Shown one piece after another: positions 60,745-64,000 of a DNA stretch of 64,000 nt (its first letter is position 1; every line of letters begins with the position of its first letter). Where the stretch lies: assembly GCF_004216535.1 (NCBI RefSeq), contig NZ_SGWX01000001.1, forward strand, positions 1,054,001 to 1,118,000, given 5' to 3'. This DNA is from Xylanimonas ulmi. Lineage in GTDB: Bacteria; Actinomycetota; Actinomycetes; Actinomycetales; Cellulomonadaceae. Under the pieces are notes generated by a model. The model worked only from the letters and a program-made list of their open reading frames with translations, had not been told where the DNA came from and did no database searches. The position numbers and the translations under genes were made by a program.

Positions 60745-61689
60745 ATGGTCGCCCCGACCACGGCCGACCGGCGCACCGTGATGCGCCTGACCGGGACGCC
60801 CGGTCTGGCCGCGTTCGGCGGCGTCGCGCCCACGCGCGGTGAGCGCGAGGGGTTTCGTCTGACCGCCGCCATCTCGCGCTTCAGCGCGCTCGCGGTGACC
60901 CACACACGCCACACAGCGGTCACGACGCTGCGCGCGGGTGACAACTTCGGTTGGCCGCACCGCGCCATCCGACTGCTCATCGTGCTCGAGGGCCGGATCA
61001 CGTTGCGCGCCCCCGACCGCTCGGTCCGCCTCGGCGTGGGCGGCGGCGCTCTCCTGCACGGCTGGGCCGAGTACCTCTATGAGAGCGAGGGAACGGTCGC
61101 CAGCGTCCACCTCGACGTCGGCGTCGAGGACGCACCCTTCGCCGGCTCGCTCCGCCATGTTCCGGCGATGCAGTGGCCCGAGGGCTATCCGGTGCTGAGC
61201 GCTGCCGGCGCCGCCCTGTATGAGATCGTGCGCCGCGACGAGGGAGGCATCACCACCGCGACCCGCAACGCCATGGAGCGGCTCGCGCAATCGACCCTGC
61301 TCTCGGTCCTCGCCTCCCCGCTGGAGAGCTCTGCGTCCGAGCCCGAGTCCGAGATCGGCCGCGCCCGCGTGCTCGAGCACATCGCGACCCGGCACACGGA
61401 CCCCGACCTGACACCCGCCGTCATCGCCGCCGACCTCGGCATGTCCATGCGGTCACTGCAGCGCCTGTTCACCGACACAGGCATGGGCGTCGCCGGGCAC
61501 ATCGCCGCGGCACGCCTCGAGCACGCCCTCGCCCTGTTGAGCGATCCACTCCTGACCAGACTCAGCCTCGCGCGGATCGCCGCCAGGTCCGGGTTCGGCT
61601 CCAGCGCACGCATGGCACGGGTGGTGAGCAAGGCCACGGGCCTGCGCCCCGCCGAGCTGCGACACCAGCACACCTCACATGGCCCCTGA
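60745..61689 (+). CDS. AraC-family transcriptional regulator
   Basis: 314 residues. The N-terminal ~170 residues contain a cupin-like sensor (NFGWPHRAIRLLIVLEGRIT, and GGALLHGWAEYLYESEGTV). The C-terminal part has two HTH motifs, LTPAVIAADLGMSMRSLQRL and LSLARIAARSGFGSSARMAR. The protein ends GLRPAELR. It is divergent from the pilus operon, so it may control pilus expression. ATG 60745 is chosen; GTG 60778 or ATG 60781 would remove about a dozen non-conserved residues. Confidence 0.85.
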   Translation: MVAPTTADRRTVMRLTGTPGLAAFGGVAPTRGEREGFRLTAAISRFSALAVTHTRHTAVTTLRAGDNFGWPHRAIRLLIVLEGRITLRAPDRSVRLGVGGGALLHGWAEYLYESEGTVASVHLDVGVEDAPFAGSLRHVPAMQWPEGYPVLSAAGAALYEIVRRDEGGITTATRNAMERLAQSTLLSVLASPLESSASEPESEIGRARVLEHIATRHTDPDLTPAVIAADLGMSMRSLQRLFTDTGMGVAGHIAAARLEHALALLSDPLLTRLSLARIAARSGFGSSARMARVVSKATGLRPAELRHQHTSHGP

Positions 61690-61796
61690 GCGAACCCATC
61701 GGTGACCACAACAATCGCCGAAGGCCCCGCGACATGGCCTGCTCTCGAGGTGTCGCGCAGCGGCGAGCGGTGAGCGCGGGCGCCTAGTCTGCGTCC

Positions 61797-62084
61797 ATGG
61801 TGAGGACAACGAGGCTTGAGACCCTCTCCGACCTCAGCGGTGCGTCCGGCGCTTTTCCGGTCACGTTCTCCTTTGAGGGCTCCGCATACACCGTCGACGT
61901 CACGGATGCTGAATGGGCGACCCTCTCCGGGGTGCTCGACCCGTACATCAAGGCGGGCCGTGAAGTCACCGCCGCAGGCAAGGCTTGCCAGGGGAGGTCT
62001 CAACCTGACAGCGCCCAGCCGAGGTGCGCGCTTGAGATCTGGTGCTGGTGTCCGCGCTGCTACGGGTGGGACTTGTTTGCGTAG
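61797..62084 (+). CDS. Lsr2-like protein with N-terminal domain only
   Basis: 95 residues. Residues about 20-56 (FPVTFSFEGSAYTVDVTDAE, then WATLSGVLDPYIKAGREV) match the dimerisation domain of Lsr2, a nucleoid protein that silences AT-rich foreign genes. The C-terminal DNA-binding domain with its RGR-type AT-hook is missing; instead the protein ends in a tryptophan- and cysteine-containing stretch (EIWCWCPRCYGWDLF). In the other frames the DNA after 62020 shows faint traces (EVRA, VSA) of that domain, so it may be a decayed gene. It ends 3 bp from the convergent signal peptidase gene. Confidence 0.55.
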   Translation: MVRTTRLETLSDLSGASGAFPVTFSFEGSAYTVDVTDAEWATLSGVLDPYIKAGREVTAAGKACQGRSQPDSAQPRCALEIWCWCPRCYGWDLFA

Positions 62085-62087
62085 TCG

Positions 62088-62771
62088 TCACGCGCTTGCG
62101 CCGGCGTCCGCCGTGCTGGACGCGCGCACGTATCTGACCAGGTAGGCCAACGCCGCGCCGTAGCCCGCCACGGCCACCGCCACGATGGCCTTGGCGCTGT
62201 GCTCGCCGGCGTTGAGCGCGTCGTTGACGTGACCCAACACCGGCAGCGAGTACCAGACCCGCGCCCGCACCTGATAGTCGTGGACAGGGGCGTCGAGCAT
62301 CGAGTTGTTGTCACCCTGGGTGACGAACACGGATCTGTCCTCACCCGTCGATGACGCATAGCTGCGCACCTCGCAAACTCGGTGCATGACGAGTGTGGCG
62401 TCGTTGGGGTTGGGAGCGAAGAGGATCACATCCCCGACGCCCACGTGCGAGGTGTCGTTGACCTCGCGGATCTGGCCCGGGCTCAACGTCTCGAGCTCGT
62501 GGGCGGACACGCTCAGCGGCATCGTCGGTCGAACGACCGCGAGCGACCCCACGGGCATGGCCGGCGCCATGGAGTTCGACAGCACCGTCAACGGCACCGC
62601 GCCCGCCAGATGGGGGACCGCGATGGTCAACGCCGTGACCAGCAGGACGAGCAGGAGCGTCCCATAGGAGAGCCCACGCACCACCGCGCGCACCGCGCGC
62701 ACCGGGTGCTCCTGCGTTCGTGCGTCTGCGCCTGTGCCTGTGCTAGTCGAGGCCTGGGCCTGAGTCGCCAT
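62088..62771 (-). CDS. Signal peptidase I (SipW-like)
   Basis: 227 residues. Two membrane segments flank the catalytic region. The serine motif is TVLSNSMAPAMPVGSLAVV (Ser-Met), and the second catalytic residue appears as His in VMHRVCEV, the ER/archaeal type, instead of Lys. FVTQGDNNSMLDAPV matches the conserved GDN box of SipW-type peptidases. It would process special secreted proteins such as the product of the adjoining gene, which overlaps it by 29 bp. ATG 62771 is chosen at the start of the alanine-rich N-terminus. Confidence 0.88.
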   Translation of the reverse strand: MATQAQASTSTGTGADARTQEHPVRAVRAVVRGLSYGTLLLVLLVTALTIAVPHLAGAVPLTVLSNSMAPAMPVGSLAVVRPTMPLSVSAHELETLSPGQIREVNDTSHVGVGDVILFAPNPNDATLVMHRVCEVRSYASSTGEDRSVFVTQGDNNSMLDAPVHDYQVRARVWYSLPVLGHVNDALNAGEHSAKAIVAVAVAGYGAALAYLVRYVRASSTADAGASA

Positions 62772-63912
62772 CGACGTCCACCTCCCGCCTCGGCTCATCT
62801 GCGGCCACATCTTGGCGATGCAGGAGCAGGTCATCACGGTCACCGTCGGCGTCACGGTGGAGGTCGCCTGGCGCAGTCCCAACGACGTCCACGCCAGCGG
62901 GCTCCTCGACTGCTCCTGTCGATCGGGCGACGGCCTGGTCGTTGACCAGGACGCCGACGACATACGCGGCGAGGACGTTGTGCTGCTGTGGGTCCATCAG
63001 AGCGAGCGCGAACCAGCCGTCTCCTCCATCAACGACATGCTTGAAGAACTGCTCGGTGAAACGCCCGTTGACCGTGATCTTGTGGGTGTATTTCGGCTCG
63101 TCTTTCAACGGCGCCGTGCTGCCTTCGGCCTGGACGATCGACTTGGCGGGCAGAGACCGCGCCTCGTTGAAGGTCAGCGTCCATACGGGACGGCTCGCCC
63201 AGAAGTAGAACGGGTTGAGTGTGAACTCCCGTTCTTTGAGGCTCGTTGCTGACGTGTAGACCTCGCCGACGTAGACACAGGTGTCCCAAGGTCCCTTGAG
63301 GCCGTTGGAGACCTGCATCGTCGTGCCCGTGAGGTCCGCGCACTCGCGGGGGAGGAGGTCCTCATGCTCCGACGAGGCCCGGACCGTGACGTGGCCGAGG
63401 TCGAGCGCCCGCTCGTCGGTCCACGTGCGCCCTGAGTCGAGGCGGATGACCATTCCCGTCAGGTCGATGACGCCAGAGGTCTCCGTCGGCAGACTCTCGG
63501 ACACGTGGATCCGAAGGGCAATGGAGACCCTCTGGCCGCCGTCGTCCACTGCGACCGAGTGATCGCCGGTCACCGCGACGGACGCCAGACCCTTGAGGTC
63601 CGGCCCGACTACGGCGCCGACCATGTCAAGGGTCGGGCGCATCGTCGTCCCCGTGACCTTGACCGTCGTTGGGACCGTGACGGTCAGCTCGTCGCCCTGA
63701 CGCAGAGCATCCTGTGACGGGTCGAACGCGGCGCCTTGTCGGATCCAGGCCGGGCTGCCGACCTCGGCGATCCTCACATCGCCGGTGGAGACCGACCCCA
63801 ACGACACCGGGGAGGGAGATGACCAAGAGGCCCGCGCAGGCGTCGACGCGGTCACCAGCACAGCCGGCACGAGCAGTGCCGCCGCCCACGCGCGCAAGGC
63901 TGTGCGCGTCAC
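62743..63912 (-). CDS. Exported protein, probable SipW-type substrate
   Basis: 389 residues. The N-terminus has a signal segment (LRAWAAALLVPAVLVTASTP) followed by ARASWSSPSPVSLG. The mature part is beta-rich without a sorting motif: VTVPTTVKVTGTTMRPTLD, RTWTDERALDLGHVTV and others. The end is acidic and low in complexity. I chose GTG 63912 because aggagg lies six bases before it; the ATG at 63930 starts upstream of that site and the ATG at 63918 touches it. It overlaps the SipW-like signal peptidase gene, as in CalY/TasA-type export pairs. Possibly it forms fibres or a pilus-associated matrix. Confidence 0.7.
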   Translation of the reverse strand: MTRTALRAWAAALLVPAVLVTASTPARASWSSPSPVSLGSVSTGDVRIAEVGSPAWIRQGAAFDPSQDALRQGDELTVTVPTTVKVTGTTMRPTLDMVGAVVGPDLKGLASVAVTGDHSVAVDDGGQRVSIALRIHVSESLPTETSGVIDLTGMVIRLDSGRTWTDERALDLGHVTVRASSEHEDLLPRECADLTGTTMQVSNGLKGPWDTCVYVGEVYTSATSLKEREFTLNPFYFWASRPVWTLTFNEARSLPAKSIVQAEGSTAPLKDEPKYTHKITVNGRFTEQFFKHVVDGGDGWFALALMDPQQHNVLAAYVVGVLVNDQAVARSTGAVEEPAGVDVVGTAPGDLHRDADGDRDDLLLHRQDVAADEPRREVDVDGDSGPGLD

Positions 63913-64000
63913 GAGCATCCTCCTATCCATGGTGGTTCAACGCGCATGTGACAGCCCCGCCGAGGACTGTTTGCTCGGTTCGGGGCTGTCAGCCGCAGGT

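Noticed and set aside
1-64000. tRNA or rRNA genes and a prophage or integrative element with integrase
   Set aside because: I saw no cloverleaf-like sequence, no rRNA signature, and no tyrosine or serine integrase. Mobility here is explained by insertion sequences alone.

Overview
The window is high-GC DNA from an actinobacterium, most likely a Micrococcales member (Cellulomonas-like). The evidence is the codon use, GTG starts, GTGA/ATGA gene overlaps, a LexA-box-like 'cagaac-N4-gttcga' site, an Lsr2-like protein and a sortase-assembled pilus locus with a CalY/SipW-type export pair. It is an accessory region: at least six insertion sequences, several IS relics and many broken genes are interleaved with defence genes. 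All family names come from reading motifs by eye, not from searches. Layout: (1) 1-4.1 kb is a mirror-image IS nest, with an IS481-type element whose ends carry three iterated repeats and whose two sides are flanked by inverted copies of one IS110 element. (2) 4.2-11.8 kb holds a GNAT acetyltransferase, a short oxidoreductase/hydrolase/luciferase-like operon broken at both ends, a GlxA-type regulator divergent from an MBL-fold/membrane protein/cysteine hydrolase operon, and a third IS110 copy with a frameshift. (3) 13.3-23.1 kb carries a phosphatase, an orphan ImuA-like gene under an SOS box, a membrane-anchored Mrr-like nuclease, two linked unknown genes, a MoxR ATPase and its vWA/metallopeptidase partner split apart by a different IS110 element, and a transglutaminase-like protein. 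(4) 23.7-32.7 kb is the most interesting segment: a compact co-directional cassette of HerA-type ATPase, NurA-type nuclease with a zinc-ribbon insertion, Dam-type adenine methyltransferase, SF1 helicase with an N-terminal NERD-like region, and a DUF2290 protein. A convergent AbiJ-like/PD-(D/E)XK protein faces it. This looks like an anti-phage system of the helicase-methylase-ATPase kind. (5) 33.2-34.8 kb is a dead ISL3 element. (6) 35.5-53.4 kb is a catabolic/transport region: FAD dehydrogenase, a NitT/TauT-type ABC transporter killed twice (an amber codon in the ATPase and an IS21 element with a 6-bp target duplication in the permease), amidohydrolase, solute-binding lipoprotein, AhpD-like protein, two luciferase-like enzymes, a winged-helix regulator preceded by a possible leader peptide, a DUF4438 protein and a complete Dpp/Opp-type peptide ABC transporter. 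(7) 53.9-55.2 kb is a graveyard: a HigB/RelE-like toxin reading frame, an ABC ATPase fragment and a group II intron maturase fragment. (8) 55.3-63.9 kb holds a flavodoxin-like gene, a pilus operon (large LPxTG adhesin, major pilin, class C sortase), an AraC regulator, a truncated Lsr2-like protein, and a SipW-type signal peptidase behind the exported protein it probably processes. How the parts work together: the defence cassette would pair self-marking by methylation with HerA-NurA and helicase DNA processing. The catabolic region would import and oxidise a small N- or S-containing or peptide-like compound, although its first importer is now inactive. The pilus operon is self-contained. No rRNA, tRNA or CRISPR array was seen.
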